Shown: positions 8,043 to 16,139 of the stretch, one piece after another | Layout: every line of letters begins with the position of its first letter | How positions within the stretch are numbered: position 1 is the stretch's first letter | From: Pararhizobium sp. | Lineage (GTDB): Bacteria > Pseudomonadota > Alphaproteobacteria > Rhizobiales > Rhizobiaceae | Reading direction: 5' to 3' | DNA length: 64,000 nucleotides | Assembly (NCBI GenBank): GCA_030655075.1 | Contig: JAURWE010000066.1 | Span: 117,498-181,497 of the forward strand | Program-made: the position numbers and the translations under genes | Notes under the pieces: model-generated | Seen by the model: only the letters and a program-made list of their open reading frames with translations | Told to the model about the DNA's origin: nothing | Database searches by the model: none

Positions 8043-9602
8043 ATGGCAAAAGCGGCAGGCGTAAAGGCAGCAAAAGCAGGCATGGCAGCGGCCAAAAAGT
8101 CCGGCAGGCAGGCAGTTGTGGTCATCCACGGCATGGGTGAACAAATGCCGATGGCGACCCTGCGCAGCTTTGTCGATGCGGTCTGGGTCACCGATGACAG
8201 TCTGTTCGATCCGGCCCGGCCCGACAGCAACACCGGCGCGTTTCGCACCCACAATCCGGTCTGGAGCAGACCGGACGGGCGCAACCGCAGCTTCGAGCTC
8301 CGGCGCATCACCACCGAGCAGCCGCTGAAGGGCATGCGCACGGATTTCTACGAATTCTACTGGGCCCACCTCATGGAAGGCACCACCTGGAACCATCTTG
8401 GTGCCTGGATCTCCGATCTCCTGCTGCGCCGGCCGGACCGCGTGCCGCGCGATGTCTTTCCCGCCTGGATCGCACTGTGGGTCGTCGCGCTCTGCATCAC
8501 CGGCGCGGTCCTCTACACCGCCTATGCGACTGTCACCGGCACGGGAGACCCGTGGCTGAAGGGCGCCAGCGTGCTCGTCGGCATTCTCGGTGCGGCCGCC
8601 TATGCCGGCTTCCAGCTGTTCAAGAGCAAATCGAGCCAGTTCATGCTCGGCTATTTCGGCGATGTCGCCCGCTATGTGCGCGCCACGCCCACCAATGTCG
8701 CCCGCCGCCAGGAGATCCGCGAAAAGGGCGTCGAACTGCTCGAGACGCTGATGGGTGTCGAGGGCGCCGATGCGCCCGATGCTCCGCCGGTCGGGCCCGA
8801 TACGGTGTGGAAGACGCCTTACGACCGCATCATTGTCGTCGCCCATTCGCTCGGCAGCATCGTCGCCTACGATGTGCTGCAGCACGCCTTCGCCCGCTCG
8901 CACCGGCGCCTGCACGCCGACCCGGCCGCCACGCAGCCGCACCGCGATAAACTCGAAGCCTATCTGCGCGATACGCCGGCCGACGCCTTCGACACTGGCC
9001 ACTATCAAAACCTGCAGGCGGCATGCCTCAACGAGCTGAAAGACCAGAAGCACCCGTGGATCGTCAGCGACTTCGTCACGCTCGGCTGCCCGCTGACCCA
9101 TGCGGAATTCCTGCTCGCCTATGACCTCGACGACGTCGATCGCCAGCAGGGTGAGCGCAGCCTGCCGACTTGCCCGCCGCAGGTGGAATGGGATGCCGAA
9201 ACGGAGCGCAAGCACGTTTCTTTCTGGAACGGGCCGCTGAAGGGCACGACCCGCGACGAAAAGAGCACACGTTTCCGCTATCCCCATCACGCCGCCCACT
9301 TTGCCTTCACCCGCTGGACCAATCTGCATTCGAAGGCGCAGAATATCGCCTGGGGCGATCTGATCTCCGGTCCCGTCGGCAACCTGTTCGGTCTCAAAGG
9401 AGAACATGGCTATCTCAAGGGCGTCAAGGATGTGCCGGTGCTGCCGGATCGCGATGAAAATGGCAACCCGCTCGGCGATGTGCCCCTGTTCACCCACACA
9501 AAATACTGGGACGCCACTGTTAGAACCGGCCCCGGCGACACGGGCAAGGTGCCGCACCATATCGAAAAGCTGCGCGAGGCGCTCAATCTGAAGAACCGCT
9601 AG
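8043..9602 (+). CDS. Membrane-associated alpha/beta hydrolase-like protein
   Basis: 519 residues. An alpha/beta-hydrolase core is split around a hydrophobic insert: the N-terminal strand and oxyanion turn VVVIHGMGEQMP (residues ~22-33), two transmembrane helices at about 142-190, then the nucleophile elbow IIVVAHSLGSIVAYDVL (G/A-H-S-L-G). A later SDFVTLGCPLTHAEFL segment is typical of large cytosolic lipase/esterase-like proteins. A Ser-His-Asp hydrolase at the inner membrane is inferred; substrate unknown. GGGGGAGGTAGC precedes the ATG at 8043, which rules out the longer upstream frame. The stop codon lies inside the left arm of a 143-bp inverted-repeat element. Confidence 0.75.
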   Translation: MAKAAGVKAAKAGMAAAKKSGRQAVVVIHGMGEQMPMATLRSFVDAVWVTDDSLFDPARPDSNTGAFRTHNPVWSRPDGRNRSFELRRITTEQPLKGMRTDFYEFYWAHLMEGTTWNHLGAWISDLLLRRPDRVPRDVFPAWIALWVVALCITGAVLYTAYATVTGTGDPWLKGASVLVGILGAAAYAGFQLFKSKSSQFMLGYFGDVARYVRATPTNVARRQEIREKGVELLETLMGVEGADAPDAPPVGPDTVWKTPYDRIIVVAHSLGSIVAYDVLQHAFARSHRRLHADPAATQPHRDKLEAYLRDTPADAFDTGHYQNLQAACLNELKDQKHPWIVSDFVTLGCPLTHAEFLLAYDLDDVDRQQGERSLPTCPPQVEWDAETERKHVSFWNGPLKGTTRDEKSTRFRYPHHAAHFAFTRWTNLHSKAQNIAWGDLISGPVGNLFGLKGEHGYLKGVKDVPVLPDRDENGNPLGDVPLFTHTKYWDATVRTGPGDTGKVPHHIEKLREALNLKNR

Positions 9603-9742
9603 GACCAGTCGACATTCAGCTCAGGCCGGCTGCAAACAGCAGGCTTCTGCGCTTCCGGTGCTAACGGACGTCTGTACGCTCCGCTCCGGTTCCCGAAACC
9701 CACCGTTTTGGCCGCAGCCTGGTTTGAATGTCGACTGTCCTA
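9600..9742. repeat. 143-bp element with 18-bp terminal inverted repeats
   Basis: The ends TAGGACCAGTCGACATTCA (9600-9618) and TGAATGTCGACTGTCCTA (9725-9742) are inverse complements apart from one extra base. Interior segments also mirror each other (cAGGCCGGCTGC and GGCCGCAGCCTGG), so the whole unit is an imperfect long palindrome. It carries no ORF and begins on the stop codon of the preceding gene. The rest of 9603-9812 holds nothing recognisable. Confidence 0.65.
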
Positions 9743-9812
9743 CGAGGGCATGCCAAGACGCCTGCATCGGCTTTTGGCGGGAATCGAGAATTGCACGCCT
9801 GGGCAGTGCGGC

Positions 9813-10340
9813 TCAGCCGTTCTCCGCCTCCATGGCTTCGGCCATCTCGGCCAGCTTGCGCACCGTGTTGAGATTGCGCGCCGTGCCCGGCTTCAGCGCC
9901 GGCAGCTTCAGCTTCGAGCGGCCGGAGCCGTTTGGATAATGGACGTAGATCTCGCGGCCCGCCACATGCGCCACTTCGCCATCCGGCGCCACCATGCTGT
10001 CGAGCGCGTCTGCAGGCGCCTTGTCCGGCAGAAACACCACATGCAGGAGGTTTGACTGGGCATCAGGAAACGGGTTGCCGTCCGCTGCTGACCGCAAATC
10101 TGCGGCACGGCGCATGAGCACACCAGGCTTTTTCCCGAGCCTGTCCGCCAGCGCCGCATCCAGCCGCCGTCCCGCCTCGGCGGCATCAAGATCAGAGCGA
10201 AACAGCACGTTGCCACTCTGGATATAGGTTTTCACGTCGTCGAAGCCGAGCGCCTCGCACATCGCCTTCAGCGCCGCCATCGGCAGCGAACCGGTGCCGC
10301 CGACATTGACGGCGCGCAGAAGAGCGATGTGAACCGGCAT
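9813..10340 (-). CDS. DUF1697 domain-containing protein
   Basis: 175-residue soluble protein of the DUF1697 family, function unknown. Diagnostic segments are HIALLRAVNVGG at the N-terminus, LKAMCEALGFDDVKTYIQSGNVLF (first ferredoxin-like unit) and IYVHYPNGSGRSKL followed by ARNLNTVRKLAEM at the end. The ATG at 10340 has CAGGA four to five bases upstream; in-frame codons further upstream run into repeat DNA. It is flanked by a 143-bp palindrome on its 3-prime side and by a composite repeat on its 5-prime side, so it is probably monocistronic. Confidence 0.85.
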   Translation of the reverse strand: MPVHIALLRAVNVGGTGSLPMAALKAMCEALGFDDVKTYIQSGNVLFRSDLDAAEAGRRLDAALADRLGKKPGVLMRRAADLRSAADGNPFPDAQSNLLHVVFLPDKAPADALDSMVAPDGEVAHVAGREIYVHYPNGSGRSKLKLPALKPGTARNLNTVRKLAEMAEAMEAENG

Positions 10341-10419
10341 GATCCTGGCCTTTCGCGCAAGGGCTAAGCCGGAATATTGGCGCGTCTTCAGAGGCCGATC
10401 AATCCGGATTCTTCTATAA

Positions 10420-10636
10420 CCTCCCCCTTGAGGGGGGAGGTCACCGCGAAGCGGTGGGTGGGGGTGATCCATTGAGTTATGCGGTGGTCACCCCACCCCG
10501 GCACTCACGTGCCGGCCCTCCCCCTCAAGGGGAGGGCCTAAAACCCTAGAATTCCCCGATAATTTTCAAAAGCTTATCGCGCTTTCCCTCTTCTCCCCAG
10601 CGGGGAGAAATGCCGAGCGAAACGAGGCGATGAGGG
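10420..10636. repeat. Composite B-linker-A repeat, copy 1 (inverse orientation)
   Basis: A family B unit (10420-10538) is joined by a conserved linker (containing ttttcaaaagcttatcgcgc) to half of a family A unit (10586-10636; cttctccccagcggggagaa .. gcgaaacgaggcgatgaggg). The same A-linker-B order occurs at 44200-44495 and 51696-51990. The 331-base gap 10341-10671 holds only this element. Confidence 0.75.
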
Positions 10637-10671
10637 CGTCTCTCCGCAACCTCAGGAACACCAGGTTCCCA

Positions 10672-11136
10672 TCACCCGCCCGAACTGGCGTCGGCGATCT
10701 TGGCGGCAGTGTTGGCTTCGTCCTCGACGCCGAGCTTGGTCTTGATCGCTTCCTTGATCTGGTCCTCGATTGCAGCACGGGCATCGGCGTCCATGGCCTT
10801 CAGGGCGTCCTCGCTCAGGCCCATGGCTTCGAGGATCTGCGCGCGGATCTTTTCCGCCATCGACATGTTTGCCCATTTCATGAACTCGTCGGCCGCGCCG
10901 CTGCCGCTTGTCAGGCGCTCCTCCAGCGATCCGCCTTCGGCCTCCATCTTGTCGGCCTGCGCCATCCACAGCGCCGAGGACAGAGACGCAGTCGAACCAC
11001 TGGATGCGATGGTAATGACCGGCGCCTGCCGCCGCTTGCCGTTTTCGTCCTCAGGCATCGTCAGCGCCGGTGCCACCACGGCATTGCTGCGCGACGCGCC
11101 GATATAAAGACTGCCCGCACTCTCACCAATTTTCAT
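10672..11136 (-). CDS. Conserved hypothetical protein with hairpin-buried start
   Basis: 154-residue acidic soluble protein that I do not recognise. The N-terminal third is low in structure (GSLYIGASRSNAVVAPALTMPEDENGKRR); the rest is helical (SSALWMAQADKMEAEGGSLEERL, MSMAEKIRAQILEAMGLSEDALKAM, AIEDQIKEAIKTKLG) and ends in a flexible DASSGG tail. GGAG lies nine bases before the ATG. The ATG itself forms the last three bases of a 14-bp perfect stem (11134-11172), so the mRNA would hide its start codon. It is downstream of ppk2 on the same strand. Function unknown. Confidence 0.6.
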   Translation of the reverse strand: MKIGESAGSLYIGASRSNAVVAPALTMPEDENGKRRQAPVITIASSGSTASLSSALWMAQADKMEAEGGSLEERLTSGSGAADEFMKWANMSMAEKIRAQILEAMGLSEDALKAMDADARAAIEDQIKEAIKTKLGVEDEANTAAKIADASSGG

Positions 11137-11172
11137 CGCCTAGATCTCCGTTTTGCAGAGATCTAGGCGATG
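11134..11172 (-). promoter_or_regulatory. Perfect 14-bp hairpin covering the start codon of the 11136 gene
   Basis: Arms CATCGCCTAGATCT (11134-11147) and AGATCTAGGCGATG (11159-11172) with an 11-base loop. On the minus-strand mRNA the 3-prime arm ends exactly in the AUG, and part of the GGAG ribosome site sits at the loop-stem border. No T-run follows, so it is not a terminator of ppk2. Confidence 0.65.
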
Positions 11173-11241
11173 GGTTGTGCGCGGGGCTTGCGGACCCGCA
11201 GCCTGAACTGCGGGCGCCGCTGAGGCTGCGGGTGCCTCCGT

Positions 11242-12159
11242 TCAATACACCGCCGGCACCCAGCGCTGGCTTTCCTTGGGCGGCCGCACATAGTTGCCGT
11301 CCTGCTGGCGGGGTGAGAGCTTGATCTCGGCGCGCGGGATTTCCTTGTAGGGGATGCGCGACAAGAGGTGGCTCATGCAGTTGATCCGGGCCTTCTTCTT
11401 GTTGTTGGCATCGACGATGTTCCAGGGTGACAGGTCGGTGTCGGTGTGTTTCTGCATAACGTCCTTGGCCTGGGAATACTCGACCCAGTGCTCGCGCGAC
11501 TGCAGGTCCATCGGCGACAGTTTCCAGCGCTTGATCGGGTTCTCGATCCGCTCCTTGAAGCGCCGCTCCTGCTCCTCGTCCGAAACCGAGAACCAGTATT
11601 TGATCAGGATCGTGCCGGACTTGATCAGCATCTCCTCGAACAGCGGGCAGGCGCGCAGGAATTCTTCGTATTCCTCGTCGCTGCAGAACTTCATCACCCG
11701 CTCGACGCCGGCGCGGTTGTACCAGGAGCGATCGAACAGGACCATTTCGCCCTTGCCCGGCAGGTGCGGCACATAACGCTGGAAATACCACTGGCTGCGC
11801 TCGCGCTCGGTCGGTGTGCCAAGGGCCACCACCTTGCAGACGCGCGGATTGAGGCTTTCGGTGATGCGCTTGATGACGCCGCCCTTGCCGGCCGCATCGC
11901 GGCCCTCGAAGATCACGCAGACCTTCAGGCCCTCCTTCTGCACCCAGTCCTGCAGCTTGATCAGCTCGAACTGCAGGCGCACCAGCTCGTCGACATATTT
12001 TGGCTTCGACGCGCCATTGCCGTTGGCGGCCTTGTTTTTCTTCTTCTTCTTGTCGCCGTTGAGCGACCAGGCCGCCTCGCGCGCGGCCTCTTCGTGCGCG
12101 TCCGCCGCCAATTCACCGCCCAGGCCTGCACTCTTCGCCTTTTTCGATTTCTTTCCCAT
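11242..12159 (-). CDS. ppk2: Polyphosphate kinase 2
   Basis: 305-residue class I PPK2, which transfers phosphate between polyphosphate and nucleotides (usually making GTP or ATP from the diphosphate). Walker A is FEGRDAAGKGG (residues ~84-94) and the lid/Walker B region is FDRSWYNRAGVE (~142-153), followed by IKYWFSVSDEEQERRF and the SPWNIVDANNKKKARIN segment typical of the family. The first ~50 residues are a lysine-rich, low-complexity extension (GDKKKKKNKAANGNG). The ATG at 12159 has GGAGGAGA in front. It precedes the small hypothetical gene at 10672-11136 and may share its transcript. Confidence 0.93.
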   Translation of the reverse strand: MGKKSKKAKSAGLGGELAADAHEEAAREAAWSLNGDKKKKKNKAANGNGASKPKYVDELVRLQFELIKLQDWVQKEGLKVCVIFEGRDAAGKGGVIKRITESLNPRVCKVVALGTPTERERSQWYFQRYVPHLPGKGEMVLFDRSWYNRAGVERVMKFCSDEEYEEFLRACPLFEEMLIKSGTILIKYWFSVSDEEQERRFKERIENPIKRWKLSPMDLQSREHWVEYSQAKDVMQKHTDTDLSPWNIVDANNKKKARINCMSHLLSRIPYKEIPRAEIKLSPRQQDGNYVRPPKESQRWVPAVY

Positions 12160-12390
12160 GCTGCGTCTCCTCCGCCGTGTTCGGGTCGTCCGGATCGCGG
12201 GCCGCAGGTATCCTGCGGCCAGGCTTAAGCATGTCAGGTCTCCCATCCTGTTCTGCGGGCCACCGGCTTCTGAGGCAATAATAGGCAGATGGTAATTATG
12301 AGCGCAATACTTGCATGAGAAATATCTAACTTATGACGATTATTGCAACCGTGACAGAAGTCGCAAGAAGAACGGCGAAGAGCAGACCGG

Positions 12391-14484
12391 CTACATCTTG
12401 CCCGCCACCTTGATGGCGAAGGCATATTCGAAAGCGATTTCTTCCAGCCGCTGGAAGCGGCCGGAGGCGCCGCCATGGCCGGCGTCCATGTTGGTCTTCA
12501 ACAGGATCGGTTCGCTGCCGGTGGTTTTTTCGCGCAGCTTCGCCACCCATTTCGCCGGTTCCCAGTAGGTGACGCGCGGGTCGGTCAGGCCGCCGAGCGC
12601 CAGGATCGCCGGGTAGGGTTTCGCCGCCACATTGTCGTAGGGCGAGTAGCTGGCAATGTGGGCATAGGCCTCTTCGTCGTCGATCGGGTTGCCCCATTCC
12701 GGCCATTCAGGCGGCGTCAGCGGCAGCGTGTCGTCGAGCATCGTGTTCAACACGTCGACGAAGGGAACGGCGGCAATGATGCCCCTGAACTTCTCCGGCG
12801 CCAGGTTGGCGATCGCCCCCATCAGCATGCCGCCGGCCGAGCCGCCTTCGGCGATAATATTGGCGTAGGAGGTGAACTTCTCCTGATTCAGATAGTCGGC
12901 CGCCGCGATGAAGTCCGTGAACGTGTTGGTCTTTTTGCCCATTTTGCCGTCTTCGTACCATTGGAAACCCTTGTCCTTGCCGCCGCGGATATGGGCGATG
13001 GCATAGACGAAGCCTCGGTCGGCAAGCGACAGGCAGTTGGTGTTGAACGAGGCCGGAATGGTCATGCCATAGGCGCCGTAGCCATAGAGCAGGCAGGGGG
13101 CAGACCCGTCGAGCACGGTGTCCTTGCGGTAGAGCAGCGTCACCGGCACCTGCGCGCCGTCGCTCGCCGGTGCGAAGACGCGGCGGGTGACATAGTCCTC
13201 GATAGTATGACCGGACGGCACTTCCTGGGTTTTCAGGAGCGTGCGTTGACGCGTCACCATGTCGTAGTCGTAGAGCTGGCCCGGCGTTGTCATCGACGAG
13301 TAGGAAAAGCGGATGACATCCGTGTCGTATTCGGCCGCTCCCTGCAGCCCCAGCGAAAAAGCCTCCTCGGCAAAGGCGATGGCGTGTTCCTCGCCGCTCG
13401 CCCGGTCGCGGATCTTGATCTGCGGCAGGCCGTTTTCGCGCTCCAGCCAGACGAGATGGCGGGCATAGGCCATATGGCTGATGATCAGCCGGCCGGGCGT
13501 ATGCGGCACCAGATCGGTCCAGTTTGCTTGAATCGGATTGTCAGAAGGCGCCACCATGATCTTGAAATCCTTGGCGCCGCCGGCATTGGTGAGAATGTAG
13601 AAGACATCGCCACCCTCGGTCATCGAATATTCAAGACCGGTCTCGCGCGCTGACACCAGCTTCGGTTCGGCGAGAAGGTCCTTGGTCGACAGAAGCCGGT
13701 ATTCGCTGGTCTCGTGGTCGTGAATGTCGATGTAGATGAAATCATCCAGCATCGAGCCGCCGACGCCCATGAAGAAGCCCGGGTCCTCTTCCTCATAGAC
13801 CAGCCGGTCGCTGTCCTGGCTCTCGCCGATAATATGGTGGAAGATTTTTGAGGGCCGGTGGTTCTCGTCGAGCACCGTGTAGAAGAAGCTCTTGCCGTCA
13901 GGCGCCCAGGCGCCGCCGCCGCCGGTGTTGGAAATCACGTCGGCCAGATCGTCGCCAGTTGCCAGATCGCGGATGCGCAGCGTGTAATATTCCGACCCCT
14001 TGTCGTCAAAGCTCCAGATGCCGCGCCCATGGTCGGACGAATGGTCGATGCCGCCGAGCCGGAAATAGGCCTTGCCCTCGGCCTCCTTGTCACCGTCGAG
14101 AAGCACGGATCGTTCGCCCCCGTCGCGCGGCTCGCGGAAATAGCGCGGCTGCTCGCCATCGGTGACGAAGAACGATCCGTAGGCATAAGGCCCGTCCTTG
14201 ACCGGAATGGAGGCGTCGTCCTCCTTGATGCGGCCGCGCATCTCGGCAAACAGCACCTTCTGCAGCGCCTCCGTATCGGCCATCGCCGCCTTCATATAGA
14301 CATTCTCGGCGTCCAGATGCGCCCGGATTTCAGGCTCGAGGATCGAGGGGTCCTTGAACATCGCTTGCCAGTTGGCAGCCCTCAGCCAGGCATAATCGTC
14401 GGTGCGGGTGATCCCGTGGCGGGTATCCTCAAGCGGCTTCTTCGGGGCAGCGGGCGCGGCGGGCAGGGACTTGAAAACGGCCAA
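12391..14484 (-). CDS. ptrB: Oligopeptidase B, S9 family serine peptidase
   Basis: 697-residue prolyl-oligopeptidase-type enzyme that cleaves short peptides after basic residues in the cytoplasm. An N-terminal beta-propeller region (EDTRHGITRTDDYAWLR onward) caps a C-terminal alpha/beta-hydrolase with the catalytic serine in EGGSAGGMLMGA, the family segment PCLLYGYGAYG and the late catalytic His in DAGHGGASG; the Asp should lie near LALGGLTDPRVTYWEP. The most likely start is the TTG at 14484, preceded by CTGGAG at 8 bases and starting the conserved AVFKSLPAAP; an in-frame ATG at 14583 would add an arginine/proline-rich extension and overlap hepT. It follows the HepT gene on the same strand after about 95 bases. 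Confidence 0.88.
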   Translation of the reverse strand: MAVFKSLPAAPAAPKKPLEDTRHGITRTDDYAWLRAANWQAMFKDPSILEPEIRAHLDAENVYMKAAMADTEALQKVLFAEMRGRIKEDDASIPVKDGPYAYGSFFVTDGEQPRYFREPRDGGERSVLLDGDKEAEGKAYFRLGGIDHSSDHGRGIWSFDDKGSEYYTLRIRDLATGDDLADVISNTGGGGAWAPDGKSFFYTVLDENHRPSKIFHHIIGESQDSDRLVYEEEDPGFFMGVGGSMLDDFIYIDIHDHETSEYRLLSTKDLLAEPKLVSARETGLEYSMTEGGDVFYILTNAGGAKDFKIMVAPSDNPIQANWTDLVPHTPGRLIISHMAYARHLVWLERENGLPQIKIRDRASGEEHAIAFAEEAFSLGLQGAAEYDTDVIRFSYSSMTTPGQLYDYDMVTRQRTLLKTQEVPSGHTIEDYVTRRVFAPASDGAQVPVTLLYRKDTVLDGSAPCLLYGYGAYGMTIPASFNTNCLSLADRGFVYAIAHIRGGKDKGFQWYEDGKMGKKTNTFTDFIAAADYLNQEKFTSYANIIAEGGSAGGMLMGAIANLAPEKFRGIIAAVPFVDVLNTMLDDTLPLTPPEWPEWGNPIDDEEAYAHIASYSPYDNVAAKPYPAILALGGLTDPRVTYWEPAKWVAKLREKTTGSEPILLKTNMDAGHGGASGRFQRLEEIAFEYAFAIKVAGKM

Positions 14485-14579
14485 GGGAGTTCTCCAGCAA
14501 ATCGGGAAGGCGGGAGTTCTGAGATAGAGGTCGGGGCGGGCGGGTTCAAGGCGGAATGTCGGGGAGGCGGGTGCACGTG

Positions 14580-14933
14580 TCACCCTGCGGTCAAATTTCC
14601 TTGGATGACTAGGATCCCATTTTTCAAAGGCTCGATGTGCATCGCTACCACCGCCCAGACGACGTCATCGGCGATCTTGTGATACTCGTGGCGCAATATG
14701 TTGCCAATTCCGCGTATCTGTTTCCACGGAACGTTCGGCGCTGCATCCAGCAAATCATCGGGAATATGACGGGCCGCTTCTGAAATGATCTCCAGCGCCC
14801 GTTGTGTGGCCAGACGCAGGAGCCAGTCGGATTTGAATTCTTCGAATGTCTTGCCCGAAGTCGCTTTCTCAATGCCGTCGATAGCATCCAGAATGTCGGT
14901 GAGCACCGGCTCGATGCTGCGTCGCGCCTTCAA
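14580..14933 (-). CDS. hepT: HepT-like ribonuclease toxin (DUF86)
   Basis: 117-residue helical HEPN-fold protein. The HEPN ribonuclease motif R-x(4-6)-H followed by aromatic is present in GIGNILRHEYHKIADDVVW. Flanking family segments are DILDAIDGIEKAT and QRALEIISEAARHIPDDLL. HepT toxins cleave RNA unless bound or modified by the partner nucleotidyltransferase. The gene overlaps the upstream mntA by ATGA at 14930-14933, which fixes the start. Confidence 0.85.
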   Translation of the reverse strand: MKARRSIEPVLTDILDAIDGIEKATSGKTFEEFKSDWLLRLATQRALEIISEAARHIPDDLLDAAPNVPWKQIRGIGNILRHEYHKIADDVVWAVVAMHIEPLKNGILVIQGNLTAG

Positions 14934-15226
14934 AAAATGCGCACCGCAGAACTCTCGATACCCGTCTTCAGGGCCGGATGGAGGCTGTTGCGTGTGGTCA
15001 GGTCAATCCTGACATCCATCGTCTCTTCCAGCAGCTGTTGCATGCCGGCAAGCTCGATCAGCGAAAATCTGCCGTTCTGCTCATGGTCGATGAATAGGTC
15101 GAGATCGCTTGTCGGCGATGCCTCGCCACGCGCGGTTGAGCCAAACAGATACAGCCCCGTCGCCCCCATGCCGCGCAGGGCATCGGTCTGTTCCTGAAGT
15201 TTTTCGATGGCCATCATTCTGTTCAT
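14930..15226 (-). CDS. mntA: MntA-type nucleotidyltransferase antitoxin
   Basis: About 98 residues with the minimal nucleotidyltransferase signature GSTARGEASPTSDLDLFID (GS-x10-DxD), the metal-binding aspartates being D-L-D, and a later VRIDLTT strand. In characterised MntA/HepT pairs the antitoxin AMPylates the toxin near its active site. The start is uncertain: ATG codons at 15235, 15226, 15217 and 15214 are in frame and none has a strong ribosome site; I chose 15226 (MNRMMAIEK). It is immediately downstream of a frameshifted hicB on the same strand. Confidence 0.82.
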   Translation of the reverse strand: MNRMMAIEKLQEQTDALRGMGATGLYLFGSTARGEASPTSDLDLFIDHEQNGRFSLIELAGMQQLLEETMDVRIDLTTRNSLHPALKTGIESSAVRIF

Positions 15227-15278
15227 GGAACCCATAATACCACAAGAATTCGAAGGCCTGAAGCCGGAGTTCTTTGCG

Positions 15279-15498
15279 TCACCCCGAGGCCAGCCGTCGT
15301 GACGGCGGTGGAACATCCCGGCCAAGATTCTGAGCTGCCTCAATCCAGGCACCAATGGCACCCGTCACACTCGACAGGGCCTCTTCCGGCGTATCGCCGT
15401 CGCTCATGCAGCCGGGAGGATCCGGCACGATACCGCGAACCCTCCACCGTCCTCGGCGGAAAGAGGAGAGACGACCACCTATATTCCAGCTTGCTCAT
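15279..15498 (-). pseudogene. hicB: hicB antitoxin gene broken by two single-base deletions
   Basis: Read on the minus strand from the ATG at 15498, the three frames in turn give MSKLEY, then VVVSPLSAEDGGGFAVSC, then GCMSDGDTPEEALSSV and GAWIEAAQNLGRDVPPPSR to a TGA at 15279. Together they make one complete ~74-residue HicB (UPF0150) protein. Adding one base at about 15478-15480 and one at about 15424/15425 restores the whole frame. A ribosome-like AGGCAGG precedes the ATG. A short upstream frame ending just before it (IFARTSIRSIRQV) may be the tail of a lost hicA. The gene still has its start and stop, so inactivation looks recent; sequencing error cannot be excluded. Confidence 0.75.
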
Positions 15499-15698
15499 CA
15501 CACCTGCCTGATTGACCGGATAGAGGTTCGCGCAAAAATTGCAGGCTGACAAGAATATTGTCTAGAAAAAACGCTCGCCTTCAAATGGCCACGTTCAGAA
15601 CCGATTCCCGCCCCACAGATGAAATCCGGTTCGGCAGCCCTCAGGAGCTTGGCCGGCCATGGGCGTTGTCACCATGCCCGTACAGGAGGTTTCCCGCC

Positions 15699-16088
15699 AT
15701 GAAGCGCATCAGCGCCGCTGTCATTCTCTCCGTCATCGCTGCATCGCCTGCCGCCGCCATCGATGCGCGCATCAAGGCGCAGCTGAACAAGCTCGATCCG
15801 CAGACGCGGCTGGAGCAGCGCTGCGATACCGAGGCGCTCGATCGCATCAGCAGGGACGAACATGGTTTCAAGCCGGATAAGGTCATTGCCTACACATTCG
15901 CCGAGCCTGAGATCGACGGCACTTCGATCCGCGCGCCGGGCGCGGTGTTCCGCAGCAAGGGCGACTGGTACACCCTGTCGTTTACCTGCACCACAGGCCC
16001 CAAACGCCTGCACGTCCGCGCTTTCGACTACGACATCGGCACGCTGGTACCCCGGCAGGCCTGGGAAGAACATTTTCTCTACGACTGA
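15699..16088 (+). CDS. Exported DUF930 domain-containing protein
   Basis: 129 residues. A signal peptide (MKRISAAVILSVIAASPAAA, cleavage after the AAA) is followed by the DUF930 core: IDARIKAQLNKLDPQTRLEQRC, DTEALDRIS and a second Cys in SFTCTTGPKRLHV, suggesting one disulfide. DUF930 proteins are short periplasmic proteins of alphaproteobacteria with no known function. CAGGAGGT nine bases before the ATG at 15699 fixes the start. It converges on the minus-strand NmrA-type gene; a GGGCGCGG/CCGCGCCC dyad lies in the 50-base gap but lacks a T-run. Confidence 0.85.
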   Translation: MKRISAAVILSVIAASPAAAIDARIKAQLNKLDPQTRLEQRCDTEALDRISRDEHGFKPDKVIAYTFAEPEIDGTSIRAPGAVFRSKGDWYTLSFTCTTGPKRLHVRAFDYDIGTLVPRQAWEEHFLYD

Positions 16089-16139
16089 TAGCCCCTGCGG
16101 GCGCGGACCATCCCGCGCCCTCGAAGCGCTTCAGATATT

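Noticed and set aside
7893..9560. 555-codon minus-strand frame opposite the alpha/beta hydrolase
   Set aside because: The plus strand has a strong ribosome site and hydrolase motifs; the minus-strand product shows none.
9600..9742. Insertion sequence
   Set aside because: Terminal inverted repeats are present but the 143-bp element cannot encode a transposase and no clear target duplication was seen.
11134..11172. Rho-independent terminator of ppk2
   Set aside because: The stem is followed by ATGAAAATTGGT on the transcribed strand, not by a T-run, and its 3-prime arm is the start of the next gene.
16101..16122. GGGCGCGG/CCGCGCCC dyad as a bidirectional terminator between convergent genes
   Set aside because: No T-run on either side; the stem may be chance in GC-rich DNA, so it was not listed as a terminator.
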